Shown piece by piece: positions 53,370 through 63,654 of a stretch of 64,000 bases of DNA. Under the pieces are notes generated by a model that searched no databases, was not told where the DNA came from, and was given only the letters and a program-made list of their open reading frames with translations. The position numbers and the translations under genes are program-made. The DNA is from JBBRCE01 sp038205115 (GTDB lineage Bacteria; Planctomycetota; Planctomycetia; Pirellulales; JBBRCE01). Numbering within the stretch: position 1 is the first letter of the stretch; each line of letters opens with the position of its first letter. The stretch is taken from NCBI GenBank assembly GCA_038205115.1, contig JBBRCE010000012.1, positions 1-64,000 on the forward strand, in the 5' to 3' direction.

Positions 53370-55612
53370 GCCTTGCCGATCAGAGTTCACCTGCTCCGCG
53401 CGTGTTGGATCGGCTACGGACCATCATGCGACAGTGGGACGGCAAACTCACGCGCGATTTACTGCTCAGCCCGGGCGGCTTCGGTCTGGGGCAAGTTCCG
53501 GCCGATAAAATTCCCGACGCCACGACGAACACCGTTTGCGGATTCTGCTCCACCGGTTGCGGGCTGAAAGTGCATCTGCATCAAGGCGAGGCGGTGAATC
53601 TTACGCCCACCACGGATTACCCCGTGAACCTCGGCATGGCCTGCCCCAAGGGCTGGGAGGCGCTGAATGTGCTGCAGGCCGACGATCGCGCCACGATGCC
53701 GCTGTTGCGCAACGACAAGGGACGCATGGAGCCCATCGGGTGGGACCAGGCGATGCGTGTGTTTTGCGCGCGAATCAAAGCCGTGCAGGCCGTGCATGGA
53801 CCAGAAGCTGTGGCCTTCATTAGCACCGGCCAGATTCCCAGCGAAGAAATGGCGCTGCTCGGCAGTCTGGCCAAGTTTGGCATGGGCATGCTGCACGGCG
53901 ACGGCAACACGCGGCAATGCATGGCCACGGCAGCCACGGCTTACAAGCAATCGTTTGGTTTCGATGCCCCGCCCTACACTTACCAGGACTTCGAAGAATC
54001 CGACGTGATCGTGCTGGTGGGTGCCAACTTATGCATCGCGCACCCGATCATGTGGGAACGCGTGCTGCGCAATCCGCACCAACCAAAGATTTACGTCATC
54101 GATCCGCGAGCCACGGAAACGGCCATGCAGGCCACGCAGCACCTGGCCATTCAGCCCAAGAGCGATCTGCCGCTGTTCTACGGCCTGGCGCACTTACTAA
54201 TTCGCAACAACTGGATTGATCGCCCGTATATCGACGCGCACACCAGTGGCTTCGATGAGTTCGCGGAGTTCGTGCAGGAATTTACGCCGCAACGCGTTTC
54301 CGCCGAGACCGGACTTTCGATGGCGGCGCTGCAGGAATTTGCCACGGCCATTCACCAGGGAAAACGGGTTTCGTTCTGGTGGACGATGGGCGTCAACCAA
54401 AGTTACGAAGGCACCCGCGTCGCCCAAAGCATCATCAACCTGGCGCTGATGACCGGCAACATCGGCCGCCCTGGCACCGGTGCGAATTCGATTACCGGCC
54501 AATGCAACGCCATGGGCTCGCGACTGTACAGTAATACCACCAATATGCTCGGTGGGCACGATTTCACCAGCGCTATCGATCGCGAAAAAATCAGCGGGCT
54601 GCTCAACATTCCGGTCGAGCAAATACCCACGCAAAACAGTTGGGCCTACGACCAAATCGTCGAAGGCGTTCTGGCTGGCAAGATCAAAGCGTTGTGGGTC
54701 ATTGCCACCAACACGGCCCACTCGTGGATCAATCAGAACGCCGTGCGCGATATTCTCGGCCGACTGGATTTTTTGGTCGTGCAAGATATGTATCACAGCA
54801 CCGAGACGGCGCAGTTGGCGCATATGGTGCTGCCGGCCGCGGCCTGGGGAGAAAAAGAAGGCACGTTCATCAATAGCGAGCGGCGCTTTGGCCGGCTCAA
54901 ACGCGTGGCCCGCGCGCCAGGGCAAGCGCTGGCCGATTTTGCCATCTTTCAACTGGTTGCCCACTATTGGGGCTGCGGCGAAATGTTCCAAGAGTGGACA
55001 TCACCGGAGGCCGCGTTTCAGATCATCAAGCGGATCAGCCGCGGGCAGCCCTGCGATATCTCCGGCATCAGCGACTACGCCATGCTCGATGATCGCGGCG
55101 GCATGCAGTGGCCTTGCACCGCCGAAGCAATGCCGGAACCGCACGACAACCAGCGTCGCCTGTTTGCCGACGGCCAGTATTATCACGCGGATGGCCGCGC
55201 GAAGTTTTTGTTCGAAGCGCCGCGGCCGATGCCTGAACCGCCCAGCAAGGCTTATCCGCTGATCTTGCTGACGGGTCGAGGCACGGCCTCGCAGTGGCAC
55301 ACGCAGACGCGGACGTCCAAGTCGCCTGTGCTACGCAAGCTGTATCCCAAGGAGATCTACGTCGAAATCAATCCGGCCGACGCGCAGCAGTTGGGCATCT
55401 CGCCCAACGAGTCGGTGTGGGTACAATCGCAACGCGGCCGCATCAAGGCGCAGGCCTTTATTACCCGCAGCGTGGCCGCGGGGCAGGTGTTCATACCCAT
55501 GCACTACGAGACGGCCAACCAATTGACCGACGCGGTCTTCGATCCCTACTCGCGTCAGCCGTCGTACAAATCGTGCGCGGTCAAGATCATGCACGAGCAT
55601 CAGCTCGATTAA
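53366..55612 (+). CDS. Molybdopterin oxidoreductase, assimilatory nitrate reductase-like (NasA/NarB type)
   Basis: 748 residues from the ATG at 53366; the longer upstream frame overlaps the previous gene. A [4Fe-4S] motif at about 58-93 reads CGFCSTGC...CPKGW. The probable Mo ligand is Cys185 in GNTRQCMATA, as in NapA/NasA enzymes. Other Mo-bis-MGD sites are WWTMGVNQSYEGTRVAQSII and GTGANSITGQCNAMGSRLYS, and the C-terminal cofactor domain has LLTGRGTASQWHTQTRTSKS. There is no twin-arginine signal, so it is cytoplasmic. It most likely reduces nitrate for assimilation, with electrons from the fused ferredoxin/DmsC subunit encoded upstream. No nitrite reductase is in the window. Confidence 0.88.
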   Translation: MSLADQSSPAPRVLDRLRTIMRQWDGKLTRDLLLSPGGFGLGQVPADKIPDATTNTVCGFCSTGCGLKVHLHQGEAVNLTPTTDYPVNLGMACPKGWEALNVLQADDRATMPLLRNDKGRMEPIGWDQAMRVFCARIKAVQAVHGPEAVAFISTGQIPSEEMALLGSLAKFGMGMLHGDGNTRQCMATAATAYKQSFGFDAPPYTYQDFEESDVIVLVGANLCIAHPIMWERVLRNPHQPKIYVIDPRATETAMQATQHLAIQPKSDLPLFYGLAHLLIRNNWIDRPYIDAHTSGFDEFAEFVQEFTPQRVSAETGLSMAALQEFATAIHQGKRVSFWWTMGVNQSYEGTRVAQSIINLALMTGNIGRPGTGANSITGQCNAMGSRLYSNTTNMLGGHDFTSAIDREKISGLLNIPVEQIPTQNSWAYDQIVEGVLAGKIKALWVIATNTAHSWINQNAVRDILGRLDFLVVQDMYHSTETAQLAHMVLPAAAWGEKEGTFINSERRFGRLKRVARAPGQALADFAIFQLVAHYWGCGEMFQEWTSPEAAFQIIKRISRGQPCDISGISDYAMLDDRGGMQWPCTAEAMPEPHDNQRRLFADGQYYHADGRAKFLFEAPRPMPEPPSKAYPLILLTGRGTASQWHTQTRTSKSPVLRKLYPKEIYVEINPADAQQLGISPNESVWVQSQRGRIKAQAFITRSVAAGQVFIPMHYETANQLTDAVFDPYSRQPSYKSCAVKIMHEHQLD

Positions 55613-55633
55613 GCCAGCGGACAGTCTGCCGAA

Positions 55634-55653
55634 ATTCGCTTTGGCCAGCGAAT
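55634..55653. terminator. Hairpin between convergent genes
   Basis: ATTCGCT (55634-55640) pairs with AGCGAAT (55647-55653) around a 6-nt loop, between the convergent nitrate-reductase-like and DUF1559 genes. No T-run follows on either strand, so a terminator function is only a guess. Confidence 0.3.
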
Positions 55654-56828
55654 CAATCGGGTACAGCGGCCTTGATTTCGACCAGATTGCCGGTGGCTTT
55701 GCCGTCACGCGTGCAAAGCGCCATAAAGACGTCGGAATCGATGGTGTCGCTGATGAACGCCACGTTGTGGCCGACCATGGCGACGTTAACGCCACCGGGG
55801 TGAGCGCTGCGTAATGCGGCATAGTAGGAGCCGGGCGTTGCCGAATCGCCAGCGGCGCCGGCCGAACTTGAACCGCCGCAATACATCTTATTGATATTGG
55901 GGCTGGCGATGTTTTTATCGCAACCCTGAATCGTGTCGTAGTAATTGGCGGCTTTGTAGGTTGTGCCCAGCGTCGAAACCGGGAAACCGGTCGCGGGCTT
56001 CGAGGCCGGATTGGCATTAGGCGGCAAGTAACCAGTGAAGCTCGACGCGCCCATGTTGGGCAGGAACCAGGCGCCGCGAATATCCGCGGAATTGTTGCGG
56101 GCCAAGATTTCTCCGATGATCAGAGTTGTCGTAGCGCCGTCATGCACGTCATCGACTCGAATTCCCTTGCCGCCTGCCTTCCATTTGCCCTTGGCGCCGG
56201 CGTCGGTGGTGGACGTAAAGGTTTTGTCGAGAGTTTGAATATCGAACATGCCTTTGTGTCCCACGTAGTAGTCGGCGCCGAAGTTTCCGGCGATATTGCC
56301 TTTGGCCAGGTTTTTGAGCGTGGAGCCGTTAGTGTAATAACTATCGACGTCAATTGTTTCCGCGCTGGGACACGCAAACGGCGGCGGAACGGTGGTGCCA
56401 ACTGCCTGCCAACGATTGGCACTATCGGCCGTGGTGCAACTCACGCAAGGGTTGGCGTTGATATCAATGCACTTCATCATTTGGTTGAAATAGGCTTCTT
56501 CATCCAACTGCGCGAGCAACTTGGCCAGCCAGTTCGGTCCTTGGCAAGGCGGCGCCAGATCCCACTGCTTACCGGTGGCTGGCGTGCAACTACCGACGCC
56601 CGGCGGAAAGCAATTGTTTTGGCTATGATAGGTTTGCAGCGCCAAGCTGATCTGATTCATGTGCGTACTGCAAACCGTCCGCTTGGCCCGTTCACGTACC
56701 GCGCCGATGGCCGGCAACAGCAGCGCCATGAGCATGCCCAAGATGGCAATCACCACCAATAATTCGATCAACGTAAAGCCGCGGCGCGTGACGCTGGCGG
56801 CTGGCCGCATGGTGTGAAGTCCCGACAT
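55653..56828 (-). CDS. DUF1559 prepilin-type protein
   Basis: 391 residues. The prepilin segment RRGFTLIELLVVIAILGMLM is perfect, followed by the planctomycete pattern LLPAIGAVRERAKRTVCSTHMNQISLALQTYHSQNNCFPP. Near the C-terminus the H-x9-DG hallmark of DUF1559 appears as HPGGVNVAMVGHNVAF: the His and spacing are intact but DG is replaced by GH. It is presumably cleaved by the A24 peptidase and exported to the surface or periplasm. GGAG lies at a suitable distance before the ATG. Its own promoter is seen at 56929-56957. This family is expanded in planctomycetes; function unknown. Confidence 0.93.
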   Translation of the reverse strand: MSGLHTMRPAASVTRRGFTLIELLVVIAILGMLMALLLPAIGAVRERAKRTVCSTHMNQISLALQTYHSQNNCFPPGVGSCTPATGKQWDLAPPCQGPNWLAKLLAQLDEEAYFNQMMKCIDINANPCVSCTTADSANRWQAVGTTVPPPFACPSAETIDVDSYYTNGSTLKNLAKGNIAGNFGADYYVGHKGMFDIQTLDKTFTSTTDAGAKGKWKAGGKGIRVDDVHDGATTTLIIGEILARNNSADIRGAWFLPNMGASSFTGYLPPNANPASKPATGFPVSTLGTTYKAANYYDTIQGCDKNIASPNINKMYCGGSSSAGAAGDSATPGSYYAALRSAHPGGVNVAMVGHNVAFISDTIDSDVFMALCTRDGKATGNLVEIKAAVPD

Positions 56829-56928
56829 GAAAATTACTCCAAGAAATGTGGTTGCCGGCGACTGGCTGGACGTTCACGGATAAGAGAGATGGGAATGAGT
56901 GCGGAGTGCCTGCCTGTCGCAATTGTCA

Positions 56929-56957
56929 AGCATATGGCTTAACTGGTATTTTTTCAA
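56929..56957 (-). promoter_or_regulatory. Sigma-70-type promoter of the DUF1559 gene
   Basis: On the minus strand TTGAAA (56957-56952), a 17-bp spacer and TATGCT (56934-56929) form a good -35/-10 pair, giving a leader of about 95 nt before the ATG at 56828. The opposite part of this 311-bp interval leads to the plus-strand gene at 57140; no second promoter stands out. Confidence 0.5.
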
Positions 56958-57139
56958 GAAGTTTTTTGTACGTTTGCTAGCCGATGCCGCCCGCAACTCA
57001 CGGAAGTTTGGCAGCAATTCCAGCGGCGCATCACACGTGATCCCGATCATCAACTGCATTTTTCGACTCTCGATCTTGGTTGGCGGAACGCCCGGATGCA
57101 GGTCATGGAGTCGGCAATCTTCGATTGCAAGAGGTTACG

Positions 57140-57706
57140 ATGAACGAAATCTCTCCCGGACGATACCGGCATTACAAGGGCAACGACTACACCGTGATTG
57201 GCGTTGCCCAGCATAGCGAAACCGAAGAAGAACTGGTTGTTTATCGGCCCGAGTACGGCGCGCGCGGCCTATGGGTGCGTCCGAAAAGCATGTTCGCCGA
57301 AACGGTGCTGGTTGGCGGTCGGCCGGTAGCGCGCTTTTCTCGCCTGCCTGACGAAGTCCCCGCAACGAGCGACGTTTCGCACAAGTTCGGCAATTTGCTG
57401 GACGATATTCCCAGCCAGTTGCCCCACGAACTGGTGCAGACGCTGCTCCAGCGGCCCAGTTTGCGGGTCGAGCGAATCGTCTCGCAAGGGCAGGCCTCGC
57501 CCGCCGGTTTTTGGTACGACCAGGACCACGGCGAGCTGGTGCTGTTGATGGCCGGCGCGGCGCGGTTGGAGTTGCCCGACCGATTAGTCGAACTGCGGGC
57601 GGGCGACGTAATCGATATCCCCGCGCACCAGCGCCATCGCGTGGCTTGGACATCGCCGGACGAACCGACCGTTTGGCTGACCGTGCATTATCGGGAACAA
57701 CCATGA
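57140..57706 (+). CDS. DUF1653 domain fused to a cupin
   Basis: 188 residues from the ATG at 57140, preceded by AAGAGG. The N-terminal 60 residues (ISPGRYRHYKGNDYTVIGVA, HSETEEELVVYRPEYG) are a DUF1653 domain, normally a stand-alone protein of about 70 residues. The C-terminal 100 residues are a cupin: AGFWYDQDHGELVLLMAGAA, RAGDVIDIPAHQRHRVAWTS and VWLTVHYR, with His and Glu positions that could bind metal. The cupin is of the cytosolic type found in small sugar- or organic-acid-binding proteins. The fusion, overlapping the next gene by 4 bp, is unusual; function unknown. Confidence 0.82.
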   Translation: MNEISPGRYRHYKGNDYTVIGVAQHSETEEELVVYRPEYGARGLWVRPKSMFAETVLVGGRPVARFSRLPDEVPATSDVSHKFGNLLDDIPSQLPHELVQTLLQRPSLRVERIVSQGQASPAGFWYDQDHGELVLLMAGAARLELPDRLVELRAGDVIDIPAHQRHRVAWTSPDEPTVWLTVHYREQP

Positions 57707-58401
57707 GCAGCAAACAGCACGCACCGGTTTACACGCCCGGCGCTGCGCCGCGCTCGGTTTTAAATGTTCAAGGCGAAACGCTGATCGCGCCCGGCGACTG
57801 GGTTTTATTGCCGCCCGGCGACGCGGGGCTGACGCGCCGCGTGAAGGCGGCTGGCGAGCACTGGGTGGTGCAAGAGCGGCGCGGCCGCAAGATGTTCTCG
57901 CGTGGCATTTGGGCGCCGGCAGCAACCATCGCCCGCATTCAAGCGGAACTGCTGGCCGAACGTGGCACGGAAGCTTACGCCCGCAAGCAGCAGCGGGCCG
58001 CGCAGCGGCGCGATCACGAGCAAGCTACATACGTCGACGATTTTAACGGCGCCGTGTTGGCGTTTCTGGCATTTCATGCCGCACACGCCGAACTGGCGGA
58101 TCGACTGGCTCGCGCGGTGACCGAGCACGCCACGCCGGTCGGCAGTGGCACGGTCGCACGAACTGAGCGAATTCCGGTGGCCGAGCGCGCCGAGGCAGCG
58201 GTGATTGCCTGGCTGCGGCATCAAACGACCAGTTACGACAACATGGCGATTGCGCGCGTCAAAGGAAAGCGTCGCGAGGTCCGCCGGCAACTGGCCCAGC
58301 ATTCACGCACTCTGCTGGAGCAATATCGCCGCGGTCTGGCAGCGCCGGCGGGTTGCCCGTTGCGCGCGGCGCTTGATCGGCCGGCGGAACACCAGCAATA
58401 G
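57703..58401 (+). CDS. DUF2293 domain protein
   Basis: 232 residues from the ATG at 57703, overlapping the previous stop (ATGA); the longer open frame upstream is a shadow of the cupin gene. A first part of about 80 residues (VYTPGAAPRSVLNVQGETLI, then GDWVLLPPGDAGLTRRVKAA) precedes a Lys/Arg/Gln-rich segment. A C-terminal DUF2293 domain follows (ERAEAAVIAWLRHQTTSYDN, then KGKRREVRRQLAQHSRTLLE). DUF2293 domains occur in basic proteins thought to contact nucleic acid; the many Arg and Lys residues fit that, but no reaction is known. Translational coupling to the cupin-DUF1653 protein suggests a joint function. Confidence 0.82.
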   Translation: MSSKQHAPVYTPGAAPRSVLNVQGETLIAPGDWVLLPPGDAGLTRRVKAAGEHWVVQERRGRKMFSRGIWAPAATIARIQAELLAERGTEAYARKQQRAAQRRDHEQATYVDDFNGAVLAFLAFHAAHAELADRLARAVTEHATPVGSGTVARTERIPVAERAEAAVIAWLRHQTTSYDNMAIARVKGKRREVRRQLAQHSRTLLEQYRRGLAAPAGCPLRAALDRPAEHQQ

Positions 58402-58487
58402 CCGACGCTGGCAGCGTCGCCAACGAATGCGCGTGAGCGAGCGAGTTCGTTGGTCTGAAAAAACAGCCCTCTGGGCCGCGACGCCGG

Positions 58488-60314
<1,827 letters not shown>

Positions 60315-60789
60315 GGCAAAACTCGGCAAAAAAAGTGTCTGGAAATCGGTTTTCCGGAAGCCGCCGCACGGGGTGTGCCTGAGCAACTTCCGCTAGCAAT
60401 CTGGAGAATTCGCGCCCGGCCTGGCGAAACAGACTCACGGCGGGGCAGAGGTCTCGACTGTCGTTCAGCCTGCTGCGAAGTTCGCTGGCTGAGGGCGACA
60501 ATCGAATGAACGAGAAGGGACACGCGGTCGCTAGACCACGTTAGTCCCAAAACTGGAACACGGCAAAATATCCTGGGCTGCAAATCCGCTTCATGATCGA
60601 CTCGTAGCGAAACCGCCCAAAACGTAATGTTCAGAAAAAAACCAAGGCGCCAAAAGTTCCGCCTCGGTCATCGAATACCTGGATTATAGTCGTCCGGGCC
60701 GAAGCCGACAACGCCAAAACGGCGGCAATTTGCCGCCGTCGCCGAGAAATACCGCAAAAACGCAGACTCAAGCGGCGCTCGCGTGCGGC
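60315..60789. other. 475-bp interval upstream of typA
   Basis: No gene is recognisable. It contains the terminator of the protease gene at 60716-60739 and must carry the typA promoter, although I see no convincing -35/-10 pair. Confidence 0.45.
60716..60739 (-). terminator. Intrinsic terminator of the S53 protease gene
   Basis: On the minus strand a 10-bp perfect hairpin (60739-60730 with 60728-60719) is followed by four T. It lies about 50 bp after the stop codon of the protease gene. Confidence 0.6.
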
Positions 60790-63345
60790 TCACGTGGAAC
60801 CCACAACTTCGATGTTCAGTAAGCTGAGCGAAGTGTCGTACAAGTTGCCGATGTCGTGCAGCGTATCACTGCCGCTGCCGCCGTCGATCTGAGCGCTGGA
60901 TTTGACGTGCGTGTATTTGATCTCCAGGCTGTCGTTGCCGTCGCCCAGGTTGGCGTAGAAGTTATCGAGAATCGAAGTCCGCAATGCCAAGGTGTCGGCA
61001 CCCGAGCCGCCGTTAAGCGTCAGGCTTGTGCCGGTGTTGTTCTCGTAGGTGATCGTGTCGCCGGTGTCAGTGACGGTGCCGCCGGTGATGGTGGTGGCGC
61101 CGCCGAGCACCGACGAGTACAGCCACAGCGTTTTGCTGCCGCCGCAGGCGCTGCCATCAAAGAAAACCGTCGATTTCAAATTGCACCCGGCGATGGCGAT
61201 GGTATCGATGCCGGTTCCGCTGGTGAACGTCGCAGCGCCTGTCGCCGCGCACTGCGCGGCGCTGATCAAATCGTTGCCGGCGCCGACATCGATCGACCAC
61301 TTGCCGCCGACGCCAACTTGCGTTTGCTGAACCTGATCGTAGCCAGCCGCGCCCGCGATGGTCAGATCTTTGCCGATCACGCTAAACGCGGTGGTAATCT
61401 GATTGGAAATGCCGCCACGCCCGCCGACGATGCTCAGCGATCCGGTGGGATACGTCTGATTCACATAGATCACGTCATTGCCGGCGCCGCCATCGATGGC
61501 CAGGTTGCCGCCGAGCACCACGGCCGCGTTTTTGCCGACGTTGATGGTTTTGTCGCCGCTGCCGCCGCCGATGGTTACATCGCCGGCCAGGTTGGCGCCG
61601 TCGAGCGTGAACATATCAGCACCGGCAGTCAGGATGACCTGCATACTATCGACGCCGCGGACGGTGACACTGCCGTTGAGCACGCCGTTGAGCATGGTGC
61701 CGCCGATTGCGGTGACCACATACTCGCGCGCAGTGCCGTCGCCAGTGACTTGAATTTGATCAGCCCGATTATCGCCAGTGATGACCAATTGCGTGCCCAG
61801 CATTTGCACGGTCACGCCTTGTGGATTGACGACCGGGGCCGAAGTGTTGAACGTGCGAACGTTGGAATATGTTGTGCCGGCGCTGTTGCTGGCGTAGGCG
61901 ACGTACGAGTAATTCGTGCCGGGCTGAAGTCCGGTATCTTTGACCGTGAACGCGCCGGTCGTGCCGCTAACCACGAAATTAACAACGCCGCTATCGCCGA
62001 GTATCGGCGAAGCATCGACCGAGGTTTGCGAAATCAGCACGCCGCGGGCAGTGATCGCGGCGCCGCCGTCGCTGGTGACGTTACCGCCAAGCGTGGCGGT
62101 GGAGATTGTGATATTCGTCGCGGCCGCGCTGCTGACGGTAGGTCGCACGATGCTGGCCGCGCCGCCATAGGTTGCCAGGTAAGGGATCAGCAGATTCGCC
62201 ACGGGACTTCCCAGCCCTGTGGCCAAGTCGTAGCCGGCGGTGGCTGTTTGATATTGCGTGCTGCCGGTGGTAATGTCGTGAAAGTCCGCGCTGGGCGCTG
62301 CGTACAGGGCCGCTTTGGTTTGCGTGGCACCGTCGAGCGCGCCTAATCCGTTGAGCGCCCGGCCTTGATTGGCGATGGCGATCAGCGCGGCCCACTGCGG
62401 CGCGCCGGCGCTCGTGCCGTCAAAAGCGCCCCAGCCTGTGCTGGGACCGAAGGTATCGTAAACGGCCACGCCAACGCCCGCGTTGTACGCCACATCCGGC
62501 GTGTTGCGTCCGGAGAATTCCGCGCTGGTTCCGCCGCCACCACTCCAGACCGTATGACCGGAGGAGGTTGGCGTCCAAGCCGTTTCGCGACTGATCGTAT
62601 TGGAAGCAGTTAAGTAGAGATCGGTACCGCCTACGGCCAGTACGTTGGGCGAAGTGGCCGGAAACGTCGGCACGCCGTGATCGCCGCTGGCTGCGACAAA
62701 CGTAATGCCTTGATGGCCGGCCGGCGTGACCAGATACTGCGAACTGAGCCCCTGATCGTACGAGGAATATTTGACATTGTCGTTACTGCCCCAGCTTATT
62801 GAAATCGCCGAGACGCCGGGCTGATTGCGGGCCCAATTAACGGCCGCAAACAGATCGCTATCGGAGTCGCTACTGGCTTCCACGAGCAGGATATTGGCGC
62901 CAGGCGCAATCGCGTGCGCCCACTCGACATCCAGCGCTGTTTCGCCTTCCCAGCCTTGCGCCGGATCGGTCACGGGCAGAACAGCGCCGCCGTTCTGGTT
63001 CACAACGCGTAGGCTCGGCGGCGGCGCGATGCCAAGCGACGAGTCGAAATTCGCCAGGTCCGAGATAATGTTCGGATCGTCGTAAGCGTCGATAATGGCG
63101 ATGGTTTGTCCGCGACCGTCGGCGGCAATTCCGCCAAACGACGTGGCCGAAAACCCGTAGGCCGCGCGAATCTGCGACGGCGTGTAGCCGACGATGCCAC
63201 TGCCAGCTTGCGGCTGAAAGTGATACATCGGCGCTACCGAATTGGCCGACATCAACTGCCGGCATTCGAGACTTTCGTAGCGAAGTTGCCGGACGGGCTG
63301 CCGACGAGCGGGCCTCAAGCGAGATTGCGAATGCATTCGCGGCAT
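60790..63345 (-). CDS. Secreted S53 (sedolisin/kumamolisin-type) protease with repetitive beta-rich tail
   Basis: 851 residues. N-terminus: a basic stretch (SQSRLRPARRQPVRQLRYES) then LECRQLMSA, the planctomycete LExRxLLSA-type export/anchor motif. The sedolisin domain spans about 45-395 with the Glu/Asp pair in GETALDVEWAHAIAPG, the oxyanion Asp in ASGDHGVPTF, the catalytic Ser in GTSAGAPQWAAL and the Ca-binding Asp in NTPDVAYNAG. No pro-domain of the usual ~150 residues precedes it. An Fn3-like module (about 400-505) comes next, then repeats with NADxFTLDGANLAGD-like units (GGSGDKTINVG, GGAGNDVIYVNQ), suggesting a parallel beta-helix. Probably a surface or secreted acid-type protease. Confidence 0.85.
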   Translation of the reverse strand: MPRMHSQSRLRPARRQPVRQLRYESLECRQLMSANSVAPMYHFQPQAGSGIVGYTPSQIRAAYGFSATSFGGIAADGRGQTIAIIDAYDDPNIISDLANFDSSLGIAPPPSLRVVNQNGGAVLPVTDPAQGWEGETALDVEWAHAIAPGANILLVEASSDSDSDLFAAVNWARNQPGVSAISISWGSNDNVKYSSYDQGLSSQYLVTPAGHQGITFVAASGDHGVPTFPATSPNVLAVGGTDLYLTASNTISRETAWTPTSSGHTVWSGGGGTSAEFSGRNTPDVAYNAGVGVAVYDTFGPSTGWGAFDGTSAGAPQWAALIAIANQGRALNGLGALDGATQTKAALYAAPSADFHDITTGSTQYQTATAGYDLATGLGSPVANLLIPYLATYGGAASIVRPTVSSAAATNITISTATLGGNVTSDGGAAITARGVLISQTSVDASPILGDSGVVNFVVSGTTGAFTVKDTGLQPGTNYSYVAYASNSAGTTYSNVRTFNTSAPVVNPQGVTVQMLGTQLVITGDNRADQIQVTGDGTAREYVVTAIGGTMLNGVLNGSVTVRGVDSMQVILTAGADMFTLDGANLAGDVTIGGGSGDKTINVGKNAAVVLGGNLAIDGGAGNDVIYVNQTYPTGSLSIVGGRGGISNQITTAFSVIGKDLTIAGAAGYDQVQQTQVGVGGKWSIDVGAGNDLISAAQCAATGAATFTSGTGIDTIAIAGCNLKSTVFFDGSACGGSKTLWLYSSVLGGATTITGGTVTDTGDTITYENNTGTSLTLNGGSGADTLALRTSILDNFYANLGDGNDSLEIKYTHVKSSAQIDGGSGSDTLHDIGNLYDTSLSLLNIEVVGST

Positions 63346-63654
63346 AGCTGGAAATCGACCATTGCAAGAACTGCTGCCCCCGATCCTCGGATCAATCCTC
63401 GCTGCGGATCAATACTTGCCGCGGCCCAATTGCAGCGTCCGAAAATCGTCATGTGGAGTGGGCGTATAGCCCACACCCTGTATAAGTAATCGTTCGCCGA
63501 AAACCGTCCGAATTCAAGTACGACCTGTGAATTCGCGGATTCGCGCAACGACCTGTCGTGCGCGACACTTTGGCACGCGAAGTTATTGGGTTGTGCAAAC
63601 CGTTGCGGCTGAAGCGCATGTGAAAAGCATTACCACGTATCGAGGCATCGACGT
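63346..63654. other. 309-bp interval; possible protease promoter/operator
   Basis: No gene. A hairpin-capable sequence, GTGGGC (63458-63463) with GCCCAC (63469-63474), overlaps a TATACG-like box on the minus strand that could serve the protease gene. Evidence is weak. Confidence 0.3.

Noticed and set aside
58420..58453. Inverted repeat CCAACGAA/TTCGTTGG between DUF2293 and typA genes
   Set aside because: It forms a stem but is followed by A-rich rather than T-rich sequence on the plus strand and has no T-run on the minus strand, so I did not call a terminator.
60856..62346. 496-codon plus-strand open frame
   Set aside because: It is a shadow of the repetitive S53 protease gene; GC-rich repeats keep the antisense frame open.
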